A DNA stretch of 64,000 bases from Bacillus solitudinis (GCF_002797395.1 NZ_KZ454943.1:2837871-2901870), one strand, 5' to 3'; positions 18,985 through 28,205 are shown, numbered from the stretch's first letter. Notes: generated by a model from the letters alone, not told the origin. Made by a program: numbers and translations.

Positions 18985-19500
18985 ATGGATTTTAAGAAGT
19001 ATATTACGATTGTGGAAGATTACCCCAAAAACGGTATTCTCTTCAAAGATATTACAACACTTATGCAAGAGGGTGAAGTTTACAAGGCTGCCATTGATGA
19101 AATGGCTGCTTTTGCTCGCGATAAAGACATAGATTTAGTGGTTGGCCCAGAAGCGCGAGGTTTTGTTATCGGCTGTCCGATTTCATATGCGCTCGAAAAG
19201 GGATTTGTTCCTGTGCGTAAAGCTGGAAAATTACCACGTGATGTCATTTCTGTGGACTACGGTTTGGAATATGGAAAAGATGTTCTAACGATTCATCGTG
19301 ACGCCATTAAAAAAGGACAACGTATTTTAATTACAGATGACCTTTTGGCAACGGGAGGTACGATTGAAGCAACCATTAAGATGGTTGAAGATCTTGGTGG
19401 TATCGTGGTTGGCATTGCATTTTTGATTGAGCTTGGTTATTTAAATGGGCGAGAGCGTTTAAATAACTATGAGCTGTTTTCTTTAATGACATATAATTAA
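18985..19500 (+). CDS. apt: Adenine phosphoribosyltransferase
   Basis: Apt salvages adenine to AMP using PRPP. The 171-residue protein shows the adenine-binding N-terminal segment [15 protein letters not shown], the conserved [17 protein letters not shown] flexible-loop region, [10 protein letters not shown], and the PRPP-binding motif [13 protein letters not shown] (about residue 113). Length is normal. It starts immediately after the recJ stop (ribosome site CAAGGAGACGG within recJ), so it is co-transcribed with recJ. The usual neighbour order recJ-apt-relA is kept, but relA is separated by 342 bp with its own promoter. Confidence 0.96.
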   Translation: MDFKKYITIVEDYPKNGILFKDITTLMQEGEVYKAAIDEMAAFARDKDIDLVVGPEARGFVIGCPISYALEKGFVPVRKAGKLPRDVISVDYGLEYGKDVLTIHRDAIKKGQRILITDDLLATGGTIEATIKMVEDLGGIVVGIAFLIELGYLNGRERLNNYELFSLMTYN

Positions 19501-19660
19501 AAAATGATGTTTAAAAACTTGGAAGTTTAGTTAGACACCATAGGGGATGAAATGGGTCTTTGAATGGGAAGAGAGGAGAGCCTTGCTTTAGGAGAGATTC
19601 CAATGTCTTAGGAAAAGATAAAGCACACTTCCCAAGCCACCTTTACGCAGAAGCTTTAAA

Positions 19661-19696
19661 AAAGTAAGTGCTCACATTATGGGCACTTTTTCTTTT
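19661..19696 (+). terminator. Terminator upstream of relA
   Basis: AAGTGC / GCACTT arms with a short loop are followed by a T-rich run (TTTTTCTTTT). Confidence 0.65.
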
Positions 19697-19724
19697 ATCG
19701 TGAGAAGTTATTCTAGAGTAATCA

Positions 19725-19733
19725 TGTTATACT
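19725..19733 (+). promoter_or_regulatory. Extended -10 promoter element of relA
   Basis: TG-n-TATACT (TGTTATACT) is about 110 bases before the relA ATG. No good -35 hexamer is visible, as is common for extended -10 promoters. Confidence 0.45.
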
Positions 19734-19842
19734 GAACAAAGAATAAGGTAAGTAGAACAATTTCCTTCATTTCCCCTTTACATCTAGGGAAAACTTAACG
19801 ATAATAAAAAGAAATATTGAATCGTAAAAATAAGGTGATTCC

Positions 19843-22032
19843 ATGACAATAGATCAGGTAATAGAAAAAGCGAGTCGCTATTTGAATGAAGAGGACGTCG
19901 CTTTTTTGCAAAAGGCATATGAATTTGCGGAGAAAGCACATAGTGGACAATACCGAAAATCAGGTGAGCCCTATATTCTACATCCGATCCAAGTAGCTGG
20001 TATTATTGTGGGGCTCGATCTTGACCCTAACACAATAGCGGCTGCATTTCTTCATGATGTTGTAGAAGATACGGATGTGACTGTCGAAGAAATTGAACGT
20101 GAATTTAATGACCAAGTCGCTTTATTAGTAGATGGCGTCACGAAACTAAAGAAGTTTAAATATAAGTCAAAGGAAGAGCAACAAGCGGAGAACCATCGGA
20201 AAATGCTGGTTGCAATGGCAAAGGATATCCGAGTGATCCTTATTAAGCTTGCGGACCGTTTGCATAATATGCGGACCTTAAAGTATATGCCTCCTGAAAA
20301 GCAGCGGGTTACCTCAAATGAAACATTAGAAATATTTGCTCCACTCGCCCATCGTCTCGGGATATCGACTATTAAGTGGGAACTAGAAGACACGGCATTA
20401 CGTTATTTAGATCCGCAGCAATATTACCGAATCGTTAACTTAATGAAGAGGAAGAGGGCTGAACGAGAGAAGTACTTATCGGATGTTATTAATACGATTG
20501 GTGAACACTTGAGTGAAGTCAATGTGAAAGCGGAAATTTCTGGAAGACCGAAGCATATTTATAGCATTTACCGAAAGATGGTTATCCAAAATAAGCAATT
20601 TAATGAAATTTATGATTTATTAGCCGTTCGGATTATCGTTAAAAATATTAAAGATTGCTACGCAGGCCTTGGAGTGATTCATACCTGTTGGAAGCCAATG
20701 CCGGGCCGATTCAAAGATTATATCGCGATGCCTAAGGCGAATATGTATCAGTCTCTTCATACAACGGTAGTTGGTCCGCTTGGTGACCCATTGGAAGTGC
20801 AAATCCGTACTGATGACATGCATCGTGTTGCCGAGTTCGGGGTTGCTGCTCATTGGGCTTATAAAGAAGGGAAGTCAGTATCCTCGATTAATAAGAATTC
20901 ATTTGAGGACAAGCTAACTTGGTTTAGGGATGTCATTGAATCGCAAAATGATACAAATGATGCTCAGGAATTTATGGAGTCATTAAAAACGGATTTATTT
21001 TCGGATATGGTTTTCGTATTCACACCAAAAGGGGATGTGATTGAGCTTCCTCGCGGTTCGGTTCCTTTGGACTTTGCTTATCGTATTCATAGTGAAATCG
21101 GTAATCGCTGTATTGGTGCGAAGGTGAACGGGAAGATGGTTACTCTCGACCATGAGTTAAAGACTGGTGATATTATCGAAGTCATGACATCGAAACATTC
21201 ATATGGTCCAAGTCAAGATTGGCTAAAAATCTCTCAGTCTTCACATGCTAAAAATAAAATTAAGCAATGGTTTAAGAAAGAACGTCGTGAAGAAAATGTC
21301 GAAAAGGGTCGCGAGATTGTTGAAAAGGAAATTCGTTTACTAGACTTCAATCCAAAAGAGGTTTTGACCCAGGAAAACATTTCAGAAGTCGCTCACAAAT
21401 TCAGCTTTGCTGGTGAAGAGGATATGTTCGCGGCAGCAGGTTACGGTGGGATAAGCTCAAAGCAAATTGTTAACCGTTTAACAGAGAAGCTTCGAAAGAA
21501 ACTGGACCAAGAGCAAGAAGAACAATCTCTTGCTGCGGCATTAACTGATATTCAGACCGTTGCACCAAAGAAAAAAACAAATTCAGGTGTTAAGGTAAAG
21601 GGTGTGGATAATCTACTTATCCGACTTTCACGTTGCTGTACACCGGTCCCAGGTGACGATATTATTGGTTACATTACAAAAGGTAGAGGTGTTTCAATCC
21701 ATCGCTCTGATTGTCAAAATGTAAAAAATGAAGAAGCACAGGGACGATTATTAGAGGTTGAATGGGAAGGTGACCATCAACAAAATAAATCCTACAACGT
21801 GGACATTGAAGTAACGGGTTACGACAGACATGGACTTTTAAACCAAGTTCTTCAAACAGTTACTGAAACAAAAACGATGATTAATGCAGTTTCAGGTCGA
21901 TCCGATCATCGAAATAAGGTTGCGACAATCCATTTGACAATTTCGATTCATAACATCGACCATCTCCATAAAGTTGTGGAAAAAATAAAACATCTTCAAG
22001 ATATTTATTCAGTGCGTCGGATTATGCACTAA
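19843..22032 (+). CDS. relA: Bifunctional (p)ppGpp synthetase/hydrolase Rel
   Basis: This is the long RelA/SpoT homologue that makes and degrades the stringent-response alarmone on the ribosome. The 729-residue protein shows, in order: the HD hydrolase domain (GEPYILHPIQVAG, then FLHDVVEDTDV near residue 70), the synthetase domain (YDLLAVRIIV and the GRFKDYIAMPKANMYQSLHT segment, about residues 255-310), the TGS domain (VFVFTPKGDVIELPRGS, about residue 390), a zinc-finger-like region with RLSRCCTPVPGDDI, and a C-terminal ACT domain. Both catalytic centres appear intact. It starts with ATG after AAGGTGATTCC. dtd follows after 33 bp, as in B. subtilis. Confidence 0.97.
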   Translation: MTIDQVIEKASRYLNEEDVAFLQKAYEFAEKAHSGQYRKSGEPYILHPIQVAGIIVGLDLDPNTIAAAFLHDVVEDTDVTVEEIEREFNDQVALLVDGVTKLKKFKYKSKEEQQAENHRKMLVAMAKDIRVILIKLADRLHNMRTLKYMPPEKQRVTSNETLEIFAPLAHRLGISTIKWELEDTALRYLDPQQYYRIVNLMKRKRAEREKYLSDVINTIGEHLSEVNVKAEISGRPKHIYSIYRKMVIQNKQFNEIYDLLAVRIIVKNIKDCYAGLGVIHTCWKPMPGRFKDYIAMPKANMYQSLHTTVVGPLGDPLEVQIRTDDMHRVAEFGVAAHWAYKEGKSVSSINKNSFEDKLTWFRDVIESQNDTNDAQEFMESLKTDLFSDMVFVFTPKGDVIELPRGSVPLDFAYRIHSEIGNRCIGAKVNGKMVTLDHELKTGDIIEVMTSKHSYGPSQDWLKISQSSHAKNKIKQWFKKERREENVEKGREIVEKEIRLLDFNPKEVLTQENISEVAHKFSFAGEEDMFAAAGYGGISSKQIVNRLTEKLRKKLDQEQEEQSLAAALTDIQTVAPKKKTNSGVKVKGVDNLLIRLSRCCTPVPGDDIIGYITKGRGVSIHRSDCQNVKNEEAQGRLLEVEWEGDHQQNKSYNVDIEVTGYDRHGLLNQVLQTVTETKTMINAVSGRSDHRNKVATIHLTISIHNIDHLHKVVEKIKHLQDIYSVRRIMH

Positions 22033-22065
22033 TGTAAAATGATAGGTAAGCAAGAGGTGAATGAT

Positions 22066-22509
22066 GTGAAAGTGGTTCTTCAACGAGTGAGCCATGCGTC
22101 AGTGTCGGTACAGCAAAAGATCGTAGGTCAAATTGAACACGGTCTAGTTCTTCTTGTCGGGGTGACCCATGAAGATACGATTCAAGACGTTGAGTATATG
22201 TCGGAGAAAATTATTAATTTGCGGATTTTTGAGGATGACGAGGGTAAGATGAATGAGTCCCTTCTCGATGTAGGTGGTCAGATTTTATCTGTATCACAAT
22301 TTACACTTTATGGCGATTGTCGTAAAGGGAGACGTCCTAACTTCATGGAAGCTGCGAAACCTGATGTTGCGATCGAGTGTTATAATCAATTTAATGAACG
22401 ACTAAAACAAAAAGGAATTCGTGTGGAAACAGGTGTTTTCGGTGCAATGATGGACGTTTCTCTTGTTAACGACGGACCTGTTACCATCATTATTGATAGT
22501 AAGTCTTAA
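22066..22509 (+). CDS. dtd: D-aminoacyl-tRNA deacylase
   Basis: Dtd hydrolyses D-aminoacyl-tRNAs and mischarged glycyl-tRNA-Ala, protecting translation. The 147-residue protein has the family motifs [13 protein letters not shown] at the N-terminus, [24 protein letters not shown] (the SQFTL active-site signature, about residue 79) and the C-terminal cross-subunit [10 protein letters not shown] with the Gly-cisPro-like element replaced in the usual Bacillus way. The GTG start at 22066 follows AAGAGGTGA and gives the exact length expected; the frame is open upstream to an ATG at 22039. A long perfect terminator follows. Confidence 0.95.
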   Translation: MKVVLQRVSHASVSVQQKIVGQIEHGLVLLVGVTHEDTIQDVEYMSEKIINLRIFEDDEGKMNESLLDVGGQILSVSQFTLYGDCRKGRRPNFMEAAKPDVAIECYNQFNERLKQKGIRVETGVFGAMMDVSLVNDGPVTIIIDSKS

Positions 22510-22556
22510 AGGATATCCCAAAAGTCATGATTGACTTTTGGGGATATCCTTTTTAA
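22508..22556 (+). terminator. Strong terminator after dtd
   Basis: A long stem pairs GGATATCCC-AAAAGTCA with TGACTTTT-G-GGGATATCC (one bulge), with a four-base loop and T5. Confidence 0.95.
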
Positions 22557-22625
22557 TATATTTGAAAGAAATCAAAAACAATTGGACATGCTAGTAGTAG
22601 GACATTTCGGAAGGAACGGTGACGA

Positions 22626-22802
22626 ATGAATACTAGCATGAATCAAAAATCGCATCAACAATCTTCTCAGCCTTTATTTCATGTTGATGTACATAGTTAT
22701 ATGGCAAAGGAAAATCAGCAGACGAATATTGAATTGGCTACTGAATTTGGTATTTCATCAAGAGATGCGAAGTTGCTGAAGAATAAGTTATCTCGTAATT
22801 GA
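22626..22802 (+). CDS. Small protein of 58 residues with a helix-turn-helix-like end (YrzK position)
   Basis: This gene is too short for usual length cut-offs, but it is preceded by GGAAGGAACGGTGA and lies between dtd and hisS, where B. subtilis has a small gene, yrzK. The N-terminal half is Gln/Ser/His-rich (MNQKSHQQSSQPLFHVD). The second half, QQTNIELATEFGISSRDAKLLKNKL, reads like a helix-turn-helix of the sigma region 4 type: helix, the turn FGIS, then a recognition helix. DNA binding is an inference from this pattern only. It ends 5 bases before the T-box promoter. I cannot assign a function. Confidence 0.6.
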   Translation: MNTSMNQKSHQQSSQPLFHVDVHSYMAKENQQTNIELATEFGISSRDAKLLKNKLSRN

Positions 22803-22806
22803 TCTA

Positions 22807-22835
22807 TTGACATCGCATGATTTCATCCGTATGAT
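22807..22835 (+). promoter_or_regulatory. Promoter of the hisS-aspS T-box transcript
   Basis: TTGACA (22807-22812) and TATGAT (22830-22835) with a 17-bp spacer. Predicted start is near 22842. Confidence 0.85.
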
Positions 22836-22841
22836 TATAAA

Positions 22842-23108
22842 CGATAAAAGAAAACTTAGCATTCCAAAGAAAAGGCAAAGTAATTAAGACACCAGATTTT
22901 AATAGAGAGGAGAGGTCATGGCTGAAAGCCCTCCATTTCTGACTTAATGAAAGAACACCTTTGAGGATTTTCCCTGAACGTGTAAGTAGTAGGGGGAAAC
23001 GTAGCAGGCGTTAACTGTGTAAAGTGGAAGCAACGATTGCTTCAATTAGGGTGGCACCACGGGTAACTCTCGTCCCTGATGATTATTCATCAGGGATGGG
23101 AGTTTTTT
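22842..23108 (+). promoter_or_regulatory. T-box leader controlling hisS-aspS
   Basis: A tRNA-sensing leader. Stem I is recognisable from AGTA (22880 region) opposite GAA in the specifier loop, closed by ATTAAG/CTTAAT, and from the apical GGC-TGAAA-GCC loop near 22920. The T-box sequence AGGGTGGCACCACG lies at 23048-23061, followed by the terminator (GTCCCTGATGA / TCATCAGGGAT plus T7, 23065-23108). Uncharged tRNA should pair with the TGGC bulge and open the terminator. The specifier loop reads AGAACACC, in which AAC (Asn) and CAC (His) overlap. The C in the bulge predicts a tRNA with G at position 73, which fits Asn/Asp better than His. Confidence 0.9.
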
Positions 23109-23144
23109 TATATTGAATTATTTTAAAGAAAAGAAGGTGAAAGT

Positions 23145-24434
23145 ATGAGTCAAATCCAGATTCCACGAGGCACACAAGATATTTTGCCAGGGGATGTTGA
23201 ACTTTGGCAATACATAGAGACAAAGGCTAAGGATGTATGTAGACGCTACAATTATCATGAAATTCGCACACCTATTTTTGAACATACTGATTTGTTCCAG
23301 CGAGGTGTTGGCGATACGACAGATATTGTCCAAAAAGAAATGTATACATTCGAAGACCGTGGCAAGCGAAGTTTAACTTTACGTCCAGAGGGAACGGCGG
23401 CTGTTGTACGTTCATTCGTTGAAAAGAAGCTTTATGGAAATGCAAATCAACCTACAAAGCTATACTATACTGGTCCAATGTTTCGTTATGAGCGTCCACA
23501 ATCAGGTCGAATGCGTCAATTTATTCAATTCGGGGTTGAGGCATTAGGAAGTGATGATCCCGCTCTCGATGCAGAAGTTCTAGCCCTTGTTATGAGTATT
23601 TACGGAGAACTTGGTTTAAAGGATATTAAGCTTGTTATTAATAGTCTTGGTGATAAAACAAGCCGTGATGATCACAGACAAGCGTTAATTAACCATTTCA
23701 AACCGAGCATTACTGAGTTTTGTGAGGATTGCCAAGGACGTCTCGAGAAAAATCCGCTACGGATTCTAGACTGTAAAAAAGATCGCGAGCATCAGCTGAT
23801 GTCGACGGCTCCATCTATTCTTGCCTATTTAAATGAAGAATCAAAAGCTTATTTTGATAAAGTGAAAAACTATTTAGATAAAATAGGAATTGCATACGAA
23901 GTAGATCCAACGCTCGTAAGAGGACTAGACTATTATAATCATACTGCCTTCGAAGTGATGGCAGTAGGTAAAGGTTTTGGAGCAATTACGACTCTCTGTG
24001 GTGGAGGGCGCTACAATGGACTTGTTGAGGAAATTGGTGGACCACCAACCGCTGGCATCGGTTTTGCCTTTAGTATTGAACGCTTAATTATGGCCCTTAA
24101 GGCACACCAACTTGAATTGCCATTTGAGCAGAATATTGATTGTTACCTCGTCTCGCTTGGAGAACAGGCAAAGGAAAAGACTGTTGAGTTACTTTATCGG
24201 CTGCGTGCTGCAGGAATACGTGCTGACAAAGATTATTTAGACAAGAAGATGAAAGCACAATTTAAAGCAGCTGACCGTTTAAAGGCCTCCTATACCGTGA
24301 TTTTAGGAGACGATGAGCTTGCAGTAAATAAAATTAATGTCAAGCACATGGAAACTGGGGAGCAGGTCGAAGTAGCAATTGATTCATTAATCGACTACAT
24401 GAAAACACAACTTGAAGGAGGAAAAGAATTATGA
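23145..24434 (+). CDS. hisS: Histidyl-tRNA synthetase
   Basis: This class II synthetase of 429 residues attaches histidine to its tRNA. Motif 1 region ([17 protein letters not shown]), motif 2 ([18 protein letters not shown], about residue 105), the HisRS signature [15 protein letters not shown] (about residue 258) and motif 3 ([15 protein letters not shown]) are all present. An anticodon-binding domain follows at the C-terminus. The ribosome site AAGAAGGTGAAAG precedes the ATG. It lies behind a T-box leader and its stop overlaps the aspS ATG (ATGA), so both synthetases are made from one regulated transcript. Confidence 0.97.
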   Translation: MSQIQIPRGTQDILPGDVELWQYIETKAKDVCRRYNYHEIRTPIFEHTDLFQRGVGDTTDIVQKEMYTFEDRGKRSLTLRPEGTAAVVRSFVEKKLYGNANQPTKLYYTGPMFRYERPQSGRMRQFIQFGVEALGSDDPALDAEVLALVMSIYGELGLKDIKLVINSLGDKTSRDDHRQALINHFKPSITEFCEDCQGRLEKNPLRILDCKKDREHQLMSTAPSILAYLNEESKAYFDKVKNYLDKIGIAYEVDPTLVRGLDYYNHTAFEVMAVGKGFGAITTLCGGGRYNGLVEEIGGPPTAGIGFAFSIERLIMALKAHQLELPFEQNIDCYLVSLGEQAKEKTVELLYRLRAAGIRADKDYLDKKMKAQFKAADRLKASYTVILGDDELAVNKINVKHMETGEQVEVAIDSLIDYMKTQLEGGKEL

Positions 24435-26218
24435 TTGGAAGAACACATCAATGTGGAGTACTTGGAGAACAGACTGTAGGGGAAAAGGTACAATTAAAGG
24501 GCTGGGTGCAAAGACGACGGGATTTAGGACAAGTTATTTTCTTAGATGTTCGTGATCGTTCTGGTATCGTCCAAGTTGTTTTTAGTCCAGAGATTAATGA
24601 CGAGGCATTAAAAGTTGCCGAACGTATTCGTAATGAGTATGTGATTGAAATTGAAGGAACTGTTATCTTGCGTGACCCAAAAACAGTAAACAATAAGCTA
24701 GCAACAGGTAAGATTGAAGTACATGTACATGAAATTAATATTTTAAATGCTTCTAAGCCGGTTCCGTTTGCTATTGAAGCGGATACTGATGCATCTGAGG
24801 ATGTTCGTTTAAAATATCGCTACCTAGACCTTCGTCGTCCTGATATGCAAGAGATTTTTAAGCTTCGCCATCGTACGACAAAGCTTATTCGTGACTTCCT
24901 TGATGAAGAAACTTTTCTTGAAATTGAAACACCAATGTTAACAAAGAGTACACCAGAAGGAGCACGTGACTATCTTGTTCCAAGTCGGGTGCATCATGGT
25001 GAATTTTATGCCTTACCACAGTCGCCACAGTTGTTTAAACAAATGTTAATGGTATCTGGTTTTGAGCGTTACTATCAAATTGTACGTTGCTTCCGTGATG
25101 AGGATTTACGTGCAGACCGGCAGCCTGAATTTACACAAGTCGATATAGAGACTTCTTTCATGGACAAAGAAAGTCTAATAAACATGACAGAGCGTATGAT
25201 GGCTAAGGTGTTAAAAGAAACTAAAGGTGTGGAACTGTCGTTACCATTACCACGCTTAACGTATGATGAAGCAATGAATCGTTTTGGTTCTGATAAGCCT
25301 GATACACGTTTTGGCTTGGAGTTGATTGAGCTATCAGATATCGTTAAGGATACAGAGTTCAAAGTATTCCAAGGTGCTTTAAAGAGTGGCGGTATCGTTA
25401 AAGGTTTGAACTTAAAAGGTGGGGCAGACAAATTATCTCGTAAAGAAATTGATGCTCTAACAGACTTTGTAAAACAATACGGCGCGAAAGGTCTTGCCTG
25501 GTTAAAAGTTGAAGAAGATGGACTTAAAGGACCAATTTCTAAATTCTTTGAAGATGAGCAAGCTCAAAACCTGATGAGTGCCTTAGATGCAGAAGCTGGA
25601 GATTTATTATTCTTTGGTGCAGATAAAAAGCAAGTGGTCTATGATAGTTTAGGTGCTTTACGTTTAAAATTTGGTAAAGATTTTAATTTAATTAAAAAAG
25701 ATACGTTTAATTTCCTTTGGGTGGTTGATTTCCCACTTGTTGAGTATGATGAAAATGCGAAGCGTTATGTCGCTCTACATCATCCGTTTACAAGTCCGAA
25801 AAAGGAAGATATGGCACTTCTCGAAACTGATCCCGCGAGTGTCCGTGCTGATGCCTATGACCTTGTTTTAAATGGTTATGAGTTAGGTGGAGGTTCTCAA
25901 CGTATTTATCAACGCGATATTCAAATGCAAATGTTCAAGGCACTTGGATTCTCAGAAGAGGAAGCGTGGGAGCAATTTGGCTTCTTACTGGAAGCGTTCG
26001 AATTTGGAACACCTCCTCATGGTGGAATTGCGCTTGGTCTTGACCGTATGATCATGTTATTAGCTGGTCGTTCGAATTTGCGTGATACCATTGCATTCCC
26101 GAAAACCGCAAGTGCAAGCGACCTATTAACAAATGCTCCTAGTGAAGTTAGTGTAGAGCAATTAATCGATTTAAACCTTTCTGTTATTGGAAAAAAATCA
26201 GAAAAAGTTAATTCCTAA
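24431..26218 (+). CDS. aspS: Aspartyl-tRNA synthetase (bacterial type)
   Basis: This class II synthetase of 595 residues has the N-terminal anticodon-binding OB fold ([20 protein letters not shown]), motif 1 around [20 protein letters not shown], motif 2 with [20 protein letters not shown], the bacterial GAD insertion domain (about residues 290-420) and motif 3 [15 protein letters not shown]. The long bacterial insertion identifies the bacterial rather than archaeal type. Whether it charges only tRNA-Asp or also tRNA-Asn cannot be decided from motifs by eye; this matters because of the adjacent T-box. It overlaps hisS by 4 bp. A terminator follows. Confidence 0.97.
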   Translation: MIGRTHQCGVLGEQTVGEKVQLKGWVQRRRDLGQVIFLDVRDRSGIVQVVFSPEINDEALKVAERIRNEYVIEIEGTVILRDPKTVNNKLATGKIEVHVHEINILNASKPVPFAIEADTDASEDVRLKYRYLDLRRPDMQEIFKLRHRTTKLIRDFLDEETFLEIETPMLTKSTPEGARDYLVPSRVHHGEFYALPQSPQLFKQMLMVSGFERYYQIVRCFRDEDLRADRQPEFTQVDIETSFMDKESLINMTERMMAKVLKETKGVELSLPLPRLTYDEAMNRFGSDKPDTRFGLELIELSDIVKDTEFKVFQGALKSGGIVKGLNLKGGADKLSRKEIDALTDFVKQYGAKGLAWLKVEEDGLKGPISKFFEDEQAQNLMSALDAEAGDLLFFGADKKQVVYDSLGALRLKFGKDFNLIKKDTFNFLWVVDFPLVEYDENAKRYVALHHPFTSPKKEDMALLETDPASVRADAYDLVLNGYELGGGSQRIYQRDIQMQMFKALGFSEEEAWEQFGFLLEAFEFGTPPHGGIALGLDRMIMLLAGRSNLRDTIAFPKTASASDLLTNAPSEVSVEQLIDLNLSVIGKKSEKVNS

Positions 26219-26223
26219 TCCTT

Positions 26224-26251
26224 GAAAACCCTCTAGTTAGAGGGTTTTTCT
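26224..26251 (+). terminator. Terminator after aspS
   Basis: AAACCCTCTA / TAGAGGGTTT with a very short loop, then T-rich sequence. Confidence 0.88.
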
Positions 26252-26275
26252 GTGCGGAATTTTTCATTTTATGAT

Positions 26276-26304
26276 TTGACAATGGAAAAAAACAAACGTA
26301 TAAT
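26276..26304 (+). promoter_or_regulatory. Consensus sigma-A promoter of the S-box hom transcript
   Basis: TTGACA (26276-26281) and TATAAT (26299-26304) are separated by 17 bp, all consensus. Predicted start is near 26311. Confidence 0.9.
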
Positions 26305-26330
26305 CAGCTTCGTTGAGAAACGTATATGAA

Positions 26331-26479
26331 ACTATCAAGAGCGGCAGAGGGACTGACCCTATGAAGCCCGGCAACCTGTTTTGCTTGCCAGTAAACAAAG
26401 GTGCTACGTTCAGCAGAATGATGACATTCTGAGAGATATGAGAGGCATGAAACCCTTTCCGAATGGAGAGGGTTTTTTG
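26331..26479 (+). promoter_or_regulatory. SAM-I (S-box) riboswitch
   Basis: The conserved S-box core is visible: CTATCAAGAG, GAGGGACTGACCC-TATGAAG-CCCGGCAACC (a kink-turn and SAM-binding core, 26331-26376), GGTGCTA, and the 3' core GAGAGATATGAGAGG near 26430. It is followed by the terminator stem CCCTTTCC / GGAGAGGG and T6 (26450-26479). When SAM binds, the terminator should form, so the downstream homoserine dehydrogenase is made only when SAM is low. Confidence 0.93.
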
Positions 26480-26607
26480 AAAAACTAAAAAGTGTACACA
26501 GTTTTGTAGGAATTCTTGGAGATTAGGAATTTTAAAGAAGAATGGTTCCGTATATTAACTTCAGGGAAATGCTTCTAAACAGCTTTTCTTATAGAGGGAG
26601 AGATAAC

Positions 26608-27837
26608 ATGCTGAAAATAGGTTTAATAGGGTACGGAACGGTTGGGAGAGGCGTTTATGAAAGATTAGAGGTTTCAAAAGCTTCGATATCAGCCGTATTA
26701 GGTGAAGAATGCCACGTCGAAGCTATTCTTATTAAAAACGAGCAAAAGCATCGTTTACTAGAAAAGGAATGCTTAGTAACTGTGGATTGGGCTGAATTTC
26801 AACAAGCAGGTCCTTTCGATCTCATTTTCGAAGCCATTGGCGGGTTAGAGCCAGCATTAACTTATACATTAGCTTATCTTGAGAAAGGGATACCTGTTAT
26901 TACCGCTAATAAGAAGCTTGTTGCTGAACATGGAGCTAAATTAGAGGAAGTAGCAGAAAGTAATCAAACCTATTATGGTTATGAAGCTGCCGTTGCAGGG
27001 GGAATACCAATTATAAATGTTTTAAAAGGACTTCTACCTACCACAGGAATCTCACGAGTTTCTGGAATTTTAAATGGGACGACTAATTATATGTTAACGG
27101 AGATGATTGAGAATCACCGTAGTTTTGCAGAAGTACTAATAGAAGCACAAGAACTTGGTTATGCCGAAGCTGACCCAACCGATGATGTTGGTGGATTCGA
27201 TGCATGGTATAAAATTCGAATCCTTAGTAGATTATGTTTCGGGCAGTGGCCGAATACTGAGTTATTTCATTGCCAAGGACTAACAGCATTGGAGGATTGG
27301 CATGCCGAAGTCGGTGAACGAATCGGTCTAAAGTTAAAATTAATTGGAGAAGCACACTCGATAAATGGACATGTACATGGGTCAGTCGCTCCTGCATTTT
27401 TAACAAAAACAGAGGCGCTTGCCTCCGTTTCGGGTGTAACGAACGGAGTATCTCTTGAAGGGAAGGACATAAAACAATTATTGTTTATTGGACCCGGAGC
27501 AGGCAAAGAAGCTACGGCTAACAGCATGGTTGAAGACTTTCTTTTTCACAGACGTTATCAAGGAAATAGACTTTCAGCGAATGTAGAAAGTATAGAAGAA
27601 ATACCGTTTCGTTATTCGCTTGTTTTTATAAAGCAAGCTGAGCGCGACACTGCACTTCAGTGGGTAAAAGAACAATTTATTCAAGTTAACGAAACATACT
27701 CTCACCCTGAAGGCGAAGCGTGGTTAGTACCTTCTGTATACGAAGTGAACGCTCAATTTCCTAGTTATCATGTGTATGGTGAAATTACTAGTAGTTACGC
27801 AGAGGAAAGCTCCTCAGCGCAACTCGGGACGTTCTAA
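26608..27837 (+). CDS. hom: Homoserine dehydrogenase under SAM riboswitch control
   Basis: Hom reduces aspartate semialdehyde to homoserine, the branch point to methionine and threonine. The 409-residue protein has the Rossmann motif GLIGYGTVGRGVY at the N-terminus and VITANKKLVAEHG. The substrate-site region is GILNGTTNYML then GYAEADPTDDVGGFDAWYK, with the catalytic Asp and Lys of the D-x3-K pattern retained. The usual D-V-E-G is D-V-G-G here and the segment WYKIRILSRLCFG is divergent. The C-terminal 80 residues resemble a worn ACT domain. The ATG at 26608 has GAGGGAGA upstream. No thrB/thrC is adjacent, so together with the S-box this copy probably serves methionine synthesis. Confidence 0.9.
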   Translation: MLKIGLIGYGTVGRGVYERLEVSKASISAVLGEECHVEAILIKNEQKHRLLEKECLVTVDWAEFQQAGPFDLIFEAIGGLEPALTYTLAYLEKGIPVITANKKLVAEHGAKLEEVAESNQTYYGYEAAVAGGIPIINVLKGLLPTTGISRVSGILNGTTNYMLTEMIENHRSFAEVLIEAQELGYAEADPTDDVGGFDAWYKIRILSRLCFGQWPNTELFHCQGLTALEDWHAEVGERIGLKLKLIGEAHSINGHVHGSVAPAFLTKTEALASVSGVTNGVSLEGKDIKQLLFIGPGAGKEATANSMVEDFLFHRRYQGNRLSANVESIEEIPFRYSLVFIKQAERDTALQWVKEQFIQVNETYSHPEGEAWLVPSVYEVNAQFPSYHVYGEITSSYAEESSSAQLGTF

Positions 27838-28119
27838 TTTTAGCTGTTGGTAGGCAGAAATAAATTGGAGAGGTTCTTCTTTAATGTAGAACGATCGAAC
27901 ACCACTTGAAGTATGAAGATATAGAAAACCCATTGCATTCTTTTCTGGTTTCTTACGGTACGAGATATCAAAAATAGAGGTAATGGGGAAGCTTTCATCT
28001 TTGACAAGTAGCTTATCTTTGCATAACGTGATGTCGTAGGAAGTTTCTATAATCCGTTTTTCGACCCATCCTATTTCTTGATGAACGTCCACACATGTTT
28101 GTGTTGCAATAATTTCCAT
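27814..28119 (-). CDS. Conserved small protein, possibly PH-like fold
   Basis: This 101-residue soluble protein has alternating beta-strand-like segments: DITLCKDKLLVKDESFPI, SIFDISYRK, MGFLYLHTSSGVRSFYIKE. A C-terminal amphipathic helix (PLQFISAYQQLKLERPEL) follows. This strand-strand-helix order resembles bacterial PH-like domains, which is an inference only. A good ribosome site (AAAGGAGTGG on the reverse strand) precedes the ATG, supporting a real gene. Its 3' end overlaps the end of hom by 24 bp tail to tail, with no terminator between them. Function unknown. Confidence 0.65.
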   Translation of the reverse strand: MEIIATQTCVDVHQEIGWVEKRIIETSYDITLCKDKLLVKDESFPITSIFDISYRKKPEKNAMGFLYLHTSSGVRSFYIKEEPLQFISAYQQLKLERPELR

Positions 28120-28205
28120 GAAAAAGCCACTCCTTTTCTTAAAACTCTATCATAAGGAAGGTTTCAAACCAAGTAAAGTGAAAAGAAGAAAAAATCTGAA
28201 AGCGC

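Larger units (their letters stand above)
19501..19842 (+). other. Non-coding interval between apt and relA
   Basis: No convincing gene is present. Positions 19530-19660 are purine-rich and unusual, with several AGGAGAG-like runs but no start and frame of useful length. A terminator-like hairpin at 19661-19696 closes the apt transcript, and an extended -10 lies at 19725-19733 before relA. Confidence 0.6.
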
